Shown here: piece by piece, positions 34,978 to 44,126 of the stretch
How positions within the stretch are numbered: the first letter of the stretch is position 1
How the letters are laid out: each line of letters begins with the position of its first letter
Source: Paraburkholderia bannensis
GTDB taxonomy: Bacteria; Pseudomonadota; Gammaproteobacteria; Burkholderiales; Burkholderiaceae
Assembly: GCF_014200455.1 (NCBI RefSeq)
Contig: NZ_JACHBW010000016.1
Span: forward strand, 1 to 64,000
Reading direction: 5' to 3'
Length of the DNA: 64,000 bases
Notes under the pieces: model-generated
Seen by the model: the letters and a program-made list of their open reading frames with translations, nothing else
Told to the model about the DNA's origin: nothing
Database searches by the model: none
Position numbers and translations under genes: made by a program

Positions 34978-35248
34978 AGAAAGCGGCTGAATAGTTCGTT
35001 GCTGCGCCGCTGCTGCGCCGAGAGTGCAATCGCATCCTTCACTCGGCGCCCCGCGAGTCGCTGCCCGGCCACCTTGTTTCGCATGGCTGCCACCGCGCGC
35101 GGTGCGTGGTGGCCCGGCATTTTCGCATGGCGGTCGTTACTCATTGCTTTGCTGTTCATGTTTGCCTCGATGACATTCGGTAACGCAATCGTAGGTCGCC
35201 CTGGGGCGCGTTAACAGCATGAAAACCAGTTATCCACAAGGGGATAGG
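34978..35248 (+). other. Region between cro and CII-like gene, weak candidate 35083-35214
   Basis: No confident gene. A plus-strand frame from ATG 35083 to 35214 would give 43 residues with one membrane helix (SLLIALLFMFASMTFGNAIVG-like segment) but no ribosome site. A 77-codon minus frame (34926-35159) overlaps cro antisense and looks accidental. Confidence 0.4.
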
Positions 35249-35755
35249 ATGACCTGCAGATATAGCGAAATCGCTTGGATCGACGTGCTCTATACGTCGG
35301 TGTTGAAAACGCCCGGCAAGGTTGAGGACGCAGCGCGTTTTCTCACCGAGCGCCGCGGCATCCGGATCACTGGCGAGTCGCTTCGCCTGAAACTGCGCGA
35401 GGTCGAAGGTGCGCGGATCTCTGGCGAAATGTTTGAGCTTCTCGTCGAATGGATGCGCGAGAAGAATCAGCCGCACGCACTCGACGCCGTGCACGCCTTC
35501 AACGCGCGATTTAATCTCGTCGCAGCAGAGCCGATGCCGAGCCAAGGCAGCGATGGCATCACGGCGCTCGTCAATTCCGCGCTTGTCGTGAGCAACCGCG
35601 TCGGCCAATTCGCCGATGAGATTCGCAAGGCTGCTGAAGACGGCATCATCGAGCCGCGTGAGGTTGAGGCGATCGAGCGCGTGGCCCGCGAAGGGCAGCG
35701 CCAGATTGAGCACGCCGTGCAGACCGCGCGCGCGCTCGTCTCGACGAACGACTAA
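35249..35755 (+). CDS. Phage CII-type regulatory protein
   Basis: 168 residues. The first 90 look like the phage CII/CP76 family: WIDVLYTSVLKTPGKVEDAARFL and SGEMFELLVEWMREKNQPHALDAVHAF. The rest is helical and acidic (FADEIRKAAEDGIIEPREVEAIE). Position after cro matches cII. ATG at 35249 preferred over 35219 because AAGGGGATAGG lies directly before it. Confidence 0.65.
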   Translation: MTCRYSEIAWIDVLYTSVLKTPGKVEDAARFLTERRGIRITGESLRLKLREVEGARISGEMFELLVEWMREKNQPHALDAVHAFNARFNLVAAEPMPSQGSDGITALVNSALVVSNRVGQFADEIRKAAEDGIIEPREVEAIERVAREGQRQIEHAVQTARALVSTND

Positions 35756-35778
35756 CGCCTGAAATACCCGGGGGTTTA

Positions 35779-37146
35779 ATGGGCGCCAGCTACGAGGCTG
35801 AAGCGCAAGGGGTGATTGCGTCTGTCGAATCCGAGCAGGCAGTGCTAGGCGCACTGATGCTCGACAACAGCGCATACGACCTGATCAGCGCGACGGTTAC
35901 TGCCGACGATTTCACTGTCGGCGAACACAGGGCGATCTTCGCCGCTATCACTCACCTCATTCTTGCCCAGCGGCCGGCCGACGTTGTCACGGTGTACGAA
36001 CGCCTGACGTCGACGGGCGCGAAGGTCGAGCAGCCGCTTCGCTATCTCAACGATCTGGTTGGCTCGACGCCGAGCGCGGCAAATATTGCGCGCTACGCGG
36101 AAATCGTCCGCACGCGCGCACAGCTGCGCGGCGCGGTGCGCGTTGGCCGCCAACTGATCGAAAACTGCCATAACACGACGGGCCGACCAGCGTCAGAGAT
36201 TCTTGACCAGGCGCAGGCCGGGATTCTTCGTCTCACGGAAACTGCGGCGCGCGGCGCTGACGAGTTTCATCCGATGGTCGAGGCGCTTACGCGCGTCGTC
36301 GAGCGCATCGACGACCTTTATCACAAGCCTGGCACGGGCGGCATCACTGGCACGTCGACCGGCTTCGTGGATCTGGACGCGCGCCTCGACGGAATGCACG
36401 GCGGCGAGTTGATCATCGTCGGCGGTCGACCGTCGATGGGCAAGACGTCGTTTGCGATGAATATCGCCGAGCACGTTGCGATCCAGCTCGGCCTTCCGGT
36501 GGCCGTGCTTTCTCTCGAAATGCCGACTGAGCAGCTGACGATGCGGATGCTCGCATCAGTCTCGCGAATCAACCAGCAGCGCTTGCGCACGGCGCGCCTC
36601 GAGGACGACGACTGGCCGAGGCTGACGCACGGCGTGCAAACCATGTCCGAAGCGCAGCTCGACGTGCTCGACAGCTCGGCGATCACGCCGTCAGCGTTTA
36701 AGGCGCGCCTGCGCCGCTTGCATCGCGAACGCGGCCGGCTCGGGTTGATCGTCATCGATTACCTACAGCTGATGTCCGGCGACAGCACGGGCTCGGAAAT
36801 GCGCGCAAGCGAGGTTGCGGAAATCTCGCGCGCGCTGAAGCAGATCGCCAAGGAACTCGATGTGCCCGTCATTGCGTTGTCGCAGCTCAACCGTGGCCTC
36901 GAGCAACGCCCGAACAAACGGCCAGTCATGTCCGACCTGCGCGAATCGGGCGCGATCGAGCAGGACGCCGACGTGATCCTCTTCATCTATCGCGATGAGG
37001 TCTACAACCCGGACAGCGCCGATCGTGGCACTGCCGAAATCATCATCGCCAAGCAGCGCAACGGCCCGATCGGCACTGTGCGCCTGGCGTTCCAGAACGC
37101 TATCACCCGGTTCGAAAACTTCGCCGATCCGGATTCAGGTTACTGA
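35779..37146 (+). CDS. dnaB: Replicative DNA helicase, DnaB family
   Basis: 455 residues. N-terminal domain (1-120) and RecA-like motor with Walker A GGRPSMGKTSFAM, Walker B LIVIDYLQLMSG, LSQLNRGLEQRPNKRPVMSDLRESGAIEQDAD (seen as LSQLNRGLEQR and DLRESGAIEQDAD) and arginine-finger region. Phage-encoded helicase that unwinds at the phage origin instead of borrowing host DnaB. Confidence 0.95.
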   Translation: MGASYEAEAQGVIASVESEQAVLGALMLDNSAYDLISATVTADDFTVGEHRAIFAAITHLILAQRPADVVTVYERLTSTGAKVEQPLRYLNDLVGSTPSAANIARYAEIVRTRAQLRGAVRVGRQLIENCHNTTGRPASEILDQAQAGILRLTETAARGADEFHPMVEALTRVVERIDDLYHKPGTGGITGTSTGFVDLDARLDGMHGGELIIVGGRPSMGKTSFAMNIAEHVAIQLGLPVAVLSLEMPTEQLTMRMLASVSRINQQRLRTARLEDDDWPRLTHGVQTMSEAQLDVLDSSAITPSAFKARLRRLHRERGRLGLIVIDYLQLMSGDSTGSEMRASEVAEISRALKQIAKELDVPVIALSQLNRGLEQRPNKRPVMSDLRESGAIEQDADVILFIYRDEVYNPDSADRGTAEIIIAKQRNGPIGTVRLAFQNAITRFENFADPDSGY

Positions 37147-37149
37147 CGC

Positions 37150-38211
37150 ATGAGAACCATTTCACCGTTTTTTACGTGGCGGCGCGCGATGGCGCGCAGC
37201 GAGCTGCCCTCCACCACAAAACTGGTGCTGTTTGTGATTGCCGAATACGCAAACGGCGTCGACGAAATCGTCTGGCCTTCGGTCGAGCGCATTGCAGAGC
37301 TGGCGAGCCTGAGCGAGCGCAGTGTCGGCACGCACATCACGCTTGCTGAGCAATCGGGCTGGCTTACGCGCTGGAAGTCGCGCAAGCATGGTCGAAAGTG
37401 GGCCCATGGGCATTACCGGCTGTCGGTACCGGAGAGCGCCGCGCGCACGCAGATCAACATGGCCGAATTCGATCTTGCTGCCGATGTGGATAACTCGGAA
37501 TTTGAAGGCAGCGTTGCTCAAGAATTAGGCAATTTGGAAGGAGATTCCGGTAACCCCCCGTTAAACCGGAAAGAGGAACCAGTTTCCGGTAACGCCCAAA
37601 AAATAGGCAGCTTACCGGAAGGAGGTTCCGATGATGCTCAAAAAATGAGCAGAGAAAGCGAAAGTTACCGGAACGACGTTCCTACTAGTAAACCAGTTAA
37701 CAGAAGTACGTATACAACCTCTCTCTCTAATACCTCTGTGGTTAGTACTACGCCCGGCGATCAGAGAGAAAAACCCGTCGACGATGAAAATTCGCTTGCG
37801 CTGTGGATGCTCGAGCGCATTCGGCAGCGTATGCCGGACTTGCCGCAACCGGATCTTGGCGAGTGGGCGACTGATCTGCACGCGATGATCACCGACGACG
37901 GACACACAGCGCAGGAGATTGCGCGCCTGTTCGCATGGGCTGATGCAGACCGGTTCTGGTCGGCAATCGTCATCGCGCCAGCGCGGCTGCGAAAAAACTG
38001 GGACGAAATTCGGCGGCGGCGCAATGCCGCGATCGAGGCAAAGCGCGCGGCTGGTGCGACGAAAGCGCAAAGCGCGGCTGTCGCTGACGACCGCCAGTGC
38101 GCGCACGAAGAAAACGGCTGCCGTTGCACGCGCGCTGCCACAACCATCATCGGCGCCGGACTGTCGCGGCGCGGCTACTGCCGACAGCACATCGGCCTTT
38201 ACGAAGATTGA
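37150..38211 (+). CDS. HTH replication initiator-like protein (lambda O analogue)
   Basis: 353 residues. N-terminal winged HTH (about 20-90: KLVLFVIAEYANGVDEIVWPS, LSERSVGTHITLAEQSGWL), low-complexity linker (130-200) and C-terminal DnaC/replication-type domain to CRCTRAATTI...YCRQHIGL with Cys/His. The linker DNA carries iterons. Beside dnaB and 3 bases from it, so likely the origin-binding initiator or helicase loader. Confidence 0.75.
   Translation: MRTISPFFTWRRAMARSELPSTTKLVLFVIAEYANGVDEIVWPSVERIAELASLSERSVGTHITLAEQSGWLTRWKSRKHGRKWAHGHYRLSVPESAARTQINMAEFDLAADVDNSEFEGSVAQELGNLEGDSGNPPLNRKEEPVSGNAQKIGSLPEGGSDDAQKMSRESESYRNDVPTSKPVNRSTYTTSLSNTSVVSTTPGDQREKPVDDENSLALWMLERIRQRMPDLPQPDLGEWATDLHAMITDDGHTAQEIARLFAWADADRFWSAIVIAPARLRKNWDEIRRRRNAAIEAKRAAGATKAQSAAVADDRQCAHEENGCRCTRAATTIIGAGLSRRGYCRQHIGLYED
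37545..37674. other. Candidate phage replication origin (iterons)
   Basis: TTCCGGTAAC at 37545-37554 and 37584-37593, inverted copies TTACCGGAA at 37612-37620 and 37665-37673, and a degenerate copy at 37562-37571. A markedly A/T-richer stretch to about 37755 follows, as expected for an unwinding element. Confidence 0.6.
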
Positions 38212-38228
38212 CCGGGGGAATTCTGGAT

Positions 38229-38642
38229 ATGAAACTCGAAGATCGTTTGATCAACTGGGCGCGTTGCCAGCGTGTATCGCCGAGCGACGCAGGTGGAATG
38301 GGCCTGACCGCGAACATCTACTTTCGCGATACGAGCGTGCCCGGCAGGACGATCGACGCGTCGCTCGACGTCGAGGATGCGCACCGGATCGAGGTCGCGA
38401 TGCGCAGGATCATGCCGATGGATCGGCAATTGCTGCAGATGCATTTCGTGTGGCGCAAGCCGCCGTTTGTCATTTGCCGCCGGCTCGGGTTGCGTGTGCG
38501 TCCCATGACCGTGTTCGATCTCGCGCTCGCGCACGCGGTGCGTGCCATCGAAAACCAGCTCACCACACCAAAGCGCGAGTTCGTGTCGATGCAGGCGATC
38601 ATCGACCGCATTGAAAAAAAGGAGCTTGCGGAAACGAAATAG
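38229..38642 (+). CDS. Putative antiterminator Q-like/phage regulator
   Basis: 137 residues. Pattern RIEVAMRRIMPMDRQLLQMHFVWRKPP then ICRRLGLRVRP is like the sigma-region-4-type HTH in phage Q/ArpU-like late regulators. Last early gene before the late module, the usual place of Q. Fit is by layout and pattern only. Confidence 0.55.
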   Translation: MKLEDRLINWARCQRVSPSDAGGMGLTANIYFRDTSVPGRTIDASLDVEDAHRIEVAMRRIMPMDRQLLQMHFVWRKPPFVICRRLGLRVRPMTVFDLALAHAVRAIENQLTTPKREFVSMQAIIDRIEKKELAETK

Positions 38643-38751
38643 CTCGAATACACTCCGCTTCACAACTTGATTCCGGTTTCTACCGAGTGTGTGCGGCCCT
38701 GCCGGGTATCAGCACGCCAAGCAAAAACCGAACACCTAAAGCCTCGATGCG

Positions 38752-38769
38752 AAAGCCTCGGGGCTTTTT
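38752..38769 (+). terminator. Small terminator between early and late genes
   Basis: AAAGCC-TCGG-GGCTTT hairpin with extra T, in the gap after the Q-like gene. Could be the site bypassed by antitermination. Confidence 0.5.
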
Positions 38770-38788
38770 GCATTGGGCGCTCAAAACC

Positions 38789-39286
38789 ATGATCCTGAAA
38801 GCCATCGCACTGAAGATCGCCTCGTGGTTCACCAGCGAGGCAAAGGCCGTCGAAGCTGATGCTGTCGCCGAAGCGAAATCGCTTGGCGCTGATCTGTCGG
38901 CCCGTATCAGCCAGATCGAATCGCAGGTGCATATGAATGCGTCGGCGATCGCCGCAGAAACGGCTGCGCGGTTGAGTGCCGGTTCGCCGCTCGCCGGTGA
39001 AATCGTCTCCGGAGCGGCATCCGACTCTCGCCTGATGACGCAGACCGGCAGTGGCGGACGCACGTACCTCGCGGGTTTCAACGTCGGTGTGAATTCAGCA
39101 CTTGCTGCGCCGATTGCAATTGTTTCCACCCCTTCGAACGGAGTCAGTATGGACAACATCAACACCGCCATTCAAATCGCTGTCGCGCTGAAGACGATCG
39201 ACGCTTCGCTGACCGCCGACCAGGTGCGAGCGGCGACGACCGCGGCACTCGCGGCGCTCTATCCCGCGCCTGCGCCTACCGCCTGA
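38789..39286 (+). CDS. Phage protein with tail-fibre-like SGGRTY segment
   Basis: 165 residues. Helical first half (AKAVEADAVAEAKSLGADLSARISQIESQ), then TQTGSGGRTYLAGFNVGVN, similar to TQVTSGGRTYIASIGVGVD in the tip protein J of this prophage, and a C-terminal Ala-rich helix pair. Unusual to find this before the terminase genes. Function unknown. Confidence 0.55.
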   Translation: MILKAIALKIASWFTSEAKAVEADAVAEAKSLGADLSARISQIESQVHMNASAIAAETAARLSAGSPLAGEIVSGAASDSRLMTQTGSGGRTYLAGFNVGVNSALAAPIAIVSTPSNGVSMDNINTAIQIAVALKTIDASLTADQVRAATTAALAALYPAPAPTA

Positions 39287-39295
39287 TAGTCGGCC

Positions 39296-39664
39296 ATGCC
39301 GAAGAGCGCGCCGACGCCATGTCGGCACCACGGTTGCGCGCAGCTGCTCGATGTGCCCGGCTATTGCGAGGAGCATGCGCGCGACTCGATCGGATGGCAG
39401 TCCGATCAGCAGCGTGGCACGCGCCATCAACGTGGCTACGGTTCGCGATGGGACAAGCTTCGCAAGCGCATCCTCGCGCGTGATCTCGGGCTGTGTCAGA
39501 CGTGCAAGCGCGCAGGTCGACTGCGGCCGGCCAGCATGGTCGATCACATTCTCAACAAGGCGCGCGGCGGTACTGACGACGAGAAGAATCTCGAGGCGAT
39601 CTGCCGCGATTGCCACAAGCGAAAGACCGGTCGCGAATCGCACGGCCTCGACGGCGCGAAGTAG
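39296..39664 (+). CDS. HNH endonuclease
   Basis: 122 residues. Zinc-type Cys pairs (CRHHGCAQ, CQTC, CRDCH) and the HNH motif VDHILNKARGGTDDEKNL. HNH proteins beside the terminase support cos cleavage and packaging in HK97-like phages. Confidence 0.9.
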   Translation: MPKSAPTPCRHHGCAQLLDVPGYCEEHARDSIGWQSDQQRGTRHQRGYGSRWDKLRKRILARDLGLCQTCKRAGRLRPASMVDHILNKARGGTDDEKNLEAICRDCHKRKTGRESHGLDGAK

Positions 39665-39862
39665 GGTTCGCGCAGCAGCCGCGCGAGCGCCGACCCCCGG
39701 GGGGTGCCGAAAGGCTGGGCCGGTCCGGACGGGACCGCCAGTTCAGGGCCAGTTTTTCGCGGAGCACTTTTCAAAGAGGGGGGGGTACAAATTCCCGCCT
39801 TGCAGAGAGGCTGGAAAGGGCAAACACACCTTTTCGGCCTCCTTCTCCATCGGGAGCGCCAC
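39665..39862. other. Packaging-site region upstream of terS
   Basis: 198 bases without a gene, placed as cos/pac regions often are. Contains the near-palindrome ACCCCC-GGGGGG-T (39693-39705) and a poly-G run near 39778. No proof of the cut site. Confidence 0.4.
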
Positions 39863-40366
39863 ATGGGGCTGAATGAAACGAATACGCAGGACGGCGCGGG
39901 CAACGCTGCCCGAGGCGCTGTCGATCGTGCTGGAAAGCGGATCGAATCGCCGCCGCCGCCGCCGGGCGTGCACTTCGAGTCGTCGCATCGCAAGGTCTGG
40001 GACTACCTCTGTCTCGCGTTGCGCGAGGAAGGCGTGCCGCACAAGACTGCGGGCGTCGTGCTCGCGATTGTGTGCGTCGACTTCGTGCGCTGGGTGAAGG
40101 CTGAGCTGCAGCTGCGCGACTTCGAAAAAATCAACAACGGCTCGTTCATGACGACGACGCCGAACGGGCACGTGCAGCCGCACCAGCTGTACTACGCGGC
40201 CAAGAGCTTGAAGGACGGGTTGCTCAAATGTCTGCCGGAAGCCTGCCTGACGCTGCCGTCGATGTTGATAGCGAAATCGAAGATGGAGCCGGACGATCCG
40301 CAGGACGATTTGTTCGATCAGATGCTGGAGCACGCTCAGTCACACCCGAGCGCTTTGCCAGCCTGA
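39863..40366 (+). CDS. Terminase small subunit
   Basis: 167 residues, P27-like. SSHRKVWDYLCLALREEGVPHKTAG and RDFEKINNGSFMTTTPNGHVQPHQLYYA form the DNA-binding part. ATG at 39863 follows GGGAGCGCC. Its end overlaps terL by 139 bases. Confidence 0.85.
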   Translation: MGLNETNTQDGAGNAARGAVDRAGKRIESPPPPPGVHFESSHRKVWDYLCLALREEGVPHKTAGVVLAIVCVDFVRWVKAELQLRDFEKINNGSFMTTTPNGHVQPHQLYYAAKSLKDGLLKCLPEACLTLPSMLIAKSKMEPDDPQDDLFDQMLEHAQSHPSALPA

Positions 40367-42051
40367 CGCCCGCAGCGCTCGAGCCGTGGGATGAGCAGTA
40401 CGGCCTGCCGGTTTTGCGCGGTGACGTCGTGGTCGGCGAGTTCGTGTTTCTCGCGGTGCTGCGGCATTACGAGGATCTTGAGAGCGGCGCGGCGCGCGGA
40501 ATCATCTTCAGTGCAGCGCACGCGTGGCACTGCATCAACTGGATCGAAACGCAGTTCCATCACATCAAGGGCAAGGATGCACGCACGCCTCTGGTGCTCG
40601 ATCCGTGGCAGCGCTTCTTTACGGCAGTGCTGTTCGGCTGGCGTCGCGCCGCAACGATGTTGCGCCGCTTTCGCACCGGCTACGAAGAGGTCGCGCGCAA
40701 GAACGGCAAGTCGACGTGGAAGGCCGGAATCGCGGACTACCTGTTTTTGATGGATCGCGAGATCGGCGCGGAGGTCTACACCATCGCGACGACACGCGAG
40801 CAGGCGATGAGCGTGTTCAAGCCGGCGCTCGAGAACTACAAGCGCCGCGCGAAACGATCGCCGCGATTCGCGCGCAGCGTAAAGATCTACGACGGTACGA
40901 ACCAGGAGCGTGTCACGGCGAATGGCGGCGTGTTCAAACCGCTGCCGGCGAACGCCGAATCGCTGGACGGTCTGAACCCGTCAGCGATTGTCGTCGACGA
41001 GCTGCACGCGCATCGCACGCGCGAGGTGTGGGACGTGATGGAGTCGGCGCTGGGTGCGCGCCTGCAGCCGCTGATCTCTGCGATCACGACAGCGGGCTAC
41101 ATCCTCGACGGCATCTGTACCGAGATTCGCGGCTATCTCGTATCGATCCTTCGCGGCGACGTGCAGGACGATACGTTCTTTGGCTATATCTTCACGCTCG
41201 ACGACGGTGACGATCCGTTCGATCCGGCAGTGTGGCCGAAGGCGAATCCGAGCCTCGGCAGCGCGAAGACGCACGAGTACATGGTCGCACAGGCGACCAA
41301 GGCCAAAGAGCTGCCCAGTTCGAAGGCGAACTACCTGACCAAAGACCTGAACGTGTGGGTCAACGGCGCGATGAGCTGGTTCGACATTCGCGTCTGGGAT
41401 GAGGGCGGCACGAAATTCATTGCGCGTGAGCTGGCTGGCCGGCGCTGCTTCGGCGGCCTCGACCTGTCGAGCACGCGCGACCTGACATCGTTCGTGCTGG
41501 TGTTTCCCCCGGACGATGAGGATGGCGAGTGGCACGTTCTCGCGTGGGTGTTTTGCCCGCAGTCGAAGGTTGCCGAGCAGTCGAAAAGCGATGCTGCTCC
41601 GTACGCAAAGTGGAAAGAGCAGGGTTGGCTGATCGTCACCGAGGGTGACGTGCTCGATTACAAGGTTGTGCGCTCAACGGTGCTGCAGGCCTGCCGCGTC
41701 TTTGACGTGGAGGAGATCGCGTTCGACGTGTGGAATGCGACGCATCTGGCAAACGAGCTGCTCGAGGAGGACGTGCCGATGGTGCAGTTGCCGCAGAACT
41801 TTGGCGGCCTGTCGCCGGGCTCGAAGCTGCTTGAGCGGCTGGTGTATGGGCGGCGGCTGCGACACAACGCAAATCCTGTCCTGCGGTGGTGCGCGAGCAA
41901 CGTGTCGCTGCTGCTCGACACGAACGAAAACATACGGCCGAACAAGAAAACGTCTGAAGGTCGGATCGATCCGATCGTCGCGACGTGCATGGCGATGACC
42001 CGTGCGCTTGTTCATCAGCCGGAACCGGCTCCGGAAATCATCGCGATATGA
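40228..42051 (+). CDS. Terminase large subunit
   Basis: 607 residues. ATPase with Walker A EEVARKNGKST and Walker B IVVDELHAH, then RNase H-like nuclease (GGLDLSSTRDLTSF, EIAFDVWNA, GRIDPIVATCMAM). HK97/P27 type. The first about 40 residues overlap terS in another frame. No later start exists before the conserved region, so the overlap seems real. Confidence 0.93.
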   Translation: MSAGSLPDAAVDVDSEIEDGAGRSAGRFVRSDAGARSVTPERFASLTPAALEPWDEQYGLPVLRGDVVVGEFVFLAVLRHYEDLESGAARGIIFSAAHAWHCINWIETQFHHIKGKDARTPLVLDPWQRFFTAVLFGWRRAATMLRRFRTGYEEVARKNGKSTWKAGIADYLFLMDREIGAEVYTIATTREQAMSVFKPALENYKRRAKRSPRFARSVKIYDGTNQERVTANGGVFKPLPANAESLDGLNPSAIVVDELHAHRTREVWDVMESALGARLQPLISAITTAGYILDGICTEIRGYLVSILRGDVQDDTFFGYIFTLDDGDDPFDPAVWPKANPSLGSAKTHEYMVAQATKAKELPSSKANYLTKDLNVWVNGAMSWFDIRVWDEGGTKFIARELAGRRCFGGLDLSSTRDLTSFVLVFPPDDEDGEWHVLAWVFCPQSKVAEQSKSDAAPYAKWKEQGWLIVTEGDVLDYKVVRSTVLQACRVFDVEEIAFDVWNATHLANELLEEDVPMVQLPQNFGGLSPGSKLLERLVYGRRLRHNANPVLRWCASNVSLLLDTNENIRPNKKTSEGRIDPIVATCMAMTRALVHQPEPAPEIIAI

Positions 42052-43316
42052 GCACACCAAACAATGCGGGATCGTCGATCCTGACCGAATGGCGCGCCCG
42101 GCGCGAAGCGGAGCGCGCTGCCGCGCAGGGCACCCATACGATCCCGATTTCGGAGATGGAACCGGGATCGGAAGGGTATAGCTGGTTGACCGGTTCTTCG
42201 CCCGGACGTCGCGCAGTCAGCGAGCGCAATGCGTTGGCGGTCGGTGCGGTATATGCGAGCGTGGCGCTGATCGGTGGTGCGCTTGGCCAGCTGATGCTCC
42301 AGACGTACACCGTCAAGGACACGCTGAAGACGCCGGTGCAAGGCGATCTTTGGTACATGCTGAACGAGGAGATGCATCCACGCTGGAGCGCTGCTCTCGG
42401 TTGGGATTTCAGCGCGCAGTCGCTGCTGCTGCACGGCAACCTGTATATCCGGATTCACCGGCCGACACCGTTCTCGGTGAACGTCGAGTCGCTGGAGCCG
42501 ATTCATCCGCTCCGGTGCACGCCGTTGCTACACGAAGACCGTCTGATTTATACGATCGTCAACCTCGACGGTACGGTTGAAACGATCGACCAGGACGACA
42601 TGCTGCATGTGCCTGGTCCCGGTTTCGATGGCTTGAGGGGAATGTCGCAGATCCGGCATGTGCTGCGGCAGCCGATCAGCACGGCGCTTGCCGCGAACGA
42701 CGTCGGCGAGAACATGCTCACCGATGGCCTGCGCCCGGACATCGTGCTGCAGACCGACGCAAAGGTCGACCGTGACCAGGTGAAGCTGCTGCGTGATCAG
42801 TGGATGGAGCGCTACAGCGGACTGTCGAATTCGAATGCGCCGGTTGTGATTGGCGGCGGCTTGAAGGTCGAAAAGATCAGCATGACCGCGGCTGATGCGC
42901 AGCTGCTCGACCGCGAGAAGCTGACGGTCGAGGATGTGGCGCGGATCTTCGGTGTGCCGCCGTACATGATCGGCCAGATGGAGAAGCAGACCAGTTTCGG
43001 CAAGGGGCTCGAGGAGCTGGGCACTAGCTTTGTGCGCTACACGCTCGGGCGGCACATGACGAAGATCCAGCAGGAAGCGTCGCGCAAACTGGCGACGCGT
43101 GGAAAGACGTCAATTGCCTACGATCCGTCAGCACTACTGAAGGGTGATATGACCTCGCGCTATGCGGCATATCGCGCAGCGCTTGGCCGCGCGGGCGAGC
43201 CCGGCTGGATGCGGCAGAACGAAGTGCGTCAGCTGGAAAACCTGCCTCCGGCACCGGATGGCGACAAACTATTCAATGGAACGGTCGATGCCCAATCGAA
43301 TCCTGCAACTGATTAA
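42048..43316 (+). CDS. Portal protein (HK97 type)
   Basis: 422 residues. Core MLHVPGPGFDGLRGMSQIRH-type region (here ...DDMLHVPGPGFDGLRGMS), LTVEDVARIFGVPPYMIG and LGRHMTKIQQEASRKL are HK97 portal signatures. Overlaps terL's stop by 4 bases. Confidence 0.93.
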   Translation: MSTPNNAGSSILTEWRARREAERAAAQGTHTIPISEMEPGSEGYSWLTGSSPGRRAVSERNALAVGAVYASVALIGGALGQLMLQTYTVKDTLKTPVQGDLWYMLNEEMHPRWSAALGWDFSAQSLLLHGNLYIRIHRPTPFSVNVESLEPIHPLRCTPLLHEDRLIYTIVNLDGTVETIDQDDMLHVPGPGFDGLRGMSQIRHVLRQPISTALAANDVGENMLTDGLRPDIVLQTDAKVDRDQVKLLRDQWMERYSGLSNSNAPVVIGGGLKVEKISMTAADAQLLDREKLTVEDVARIFGVPPYMIGQMEKQTSFGKGLEELGTSFVRYTLGRHMTKIQQEASRKLATRGKTSIAYDPSALLKGDMTSRYAAYRAALGRAGEPGWMRQNEVRQLENLPPAPDGDKLFNGTVDAQSNPATD

Positions 43317-44064
43317 CGACAACCGGCAATCGCCGCGGCGCTTCGAGGTTGTTGCGAGCGCAAGCGGGGACGAGGCCACGATGTATCTGTACGACGTCAT
43401 CGTTTCCGATGACTGGTACGGCGGCGTCTCGCCGCAGACGTTCGTGCAGCAGCTCGCCCAGATCAGCGCGTCGACGATCCACCTGCGCATTAACTCGCCC
43501 GGCGGTGACGTGTTTTCGGCGCGCGCGATGGAGCAGGCGATCCGCGAGCATGCATCGACCGTCGTCGCGCATGTCGACGGCGTCGCGGCCAGCGCTGCGA
43601 GTTTCCTCGCCATCGCGTGCGACAAGGTCGTAATCGCCGAAGGCGGTTTCTTCATGATCCACAACGCGTCGGCGCTGGCCTACGGCAATGGCGGCGATCT
43701 GCGGGCGACCGCTGATCTGCTCGACAAGGTCGACGCAACCCTGGTGACCTCCTATGCGAACAAGACTGGGCAGACGGCTGAAGACATTGCGGCGTGGATG
43801 GATGCGGAAACATGGTTCACCGCTTCCGAAGCCGTCGAGAAGGGCTTTGCTGACGAAGTGGCATCGGGCTCCGGCCCGTCGAATGCTGCCGGTTGGAATC
43901 TCTCGGCCTATTCGAATGCACCGAAGGTTCCCGATGCGCCGAACGCTCCGCGCAGCGATCCTGCCGCGCAGCAGCTCGCGCCAGTTGCGCCGCCGCCGGC
44001 CGAACCGCCGAAAGTCGACATTGCGGCAATGCGCCGCCGTCTTGAACTGAGCACGACCCTCTGA
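43288..44064 (+). CDS. ClpP-like prohead protease
   Basis: 258 residues from ATG 43288; two nearby upstream ATGs are possible. Catalytic Ser in GVAASAASF, His in FMIHNASA, with Asp downstream (TADLLDKVDA). LRINSPGGDVFSA is the ClpP substrate-binding strand. Processes capsid N-termini. Pro/Ala-rich tail. Confidence 0.9.
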   Translation: MPNRILQLINDNRQSPRRFEVVASASGDEATMYLYDVIVSDDWYGGVSPQTFVQQLAQISASTIHLRINSPGGDVFSARAMEQAIREHASTVVAHVDGVAASAASFLAIACDKVVIAEGGFFMIHNASALAYGNGGDLRATADLLDKVDATLVTSYANKTGQTAEDIAAWMDAETWFTASEAVEKGFADEVASGSGPSNAAGWNLSAYSNAPKVPDAPNAPRSDPAAQQLAPVAPPPAEPPKVDIAAMRRRLELSTTL

Positions 44065-44082
44065 CGCTTCCCGCGTCGTAAC

Positions 44083-44108
44083 GGAGCCGCCTTTGGGCGG
44101 CTCTTCTC
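44083..44108 (+). terminator. Hairpin between protease and capsid genes
   Basis: GAGCCGCC-TTTG-GGCGGCTC followed by TTCTCATTT. Weak terminator or RNA-processing hairpin that may separate the capsid message. Confidence 0.5.
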
Positions 44109-44126
44109 ATTTCTGAAAGGAAACGT

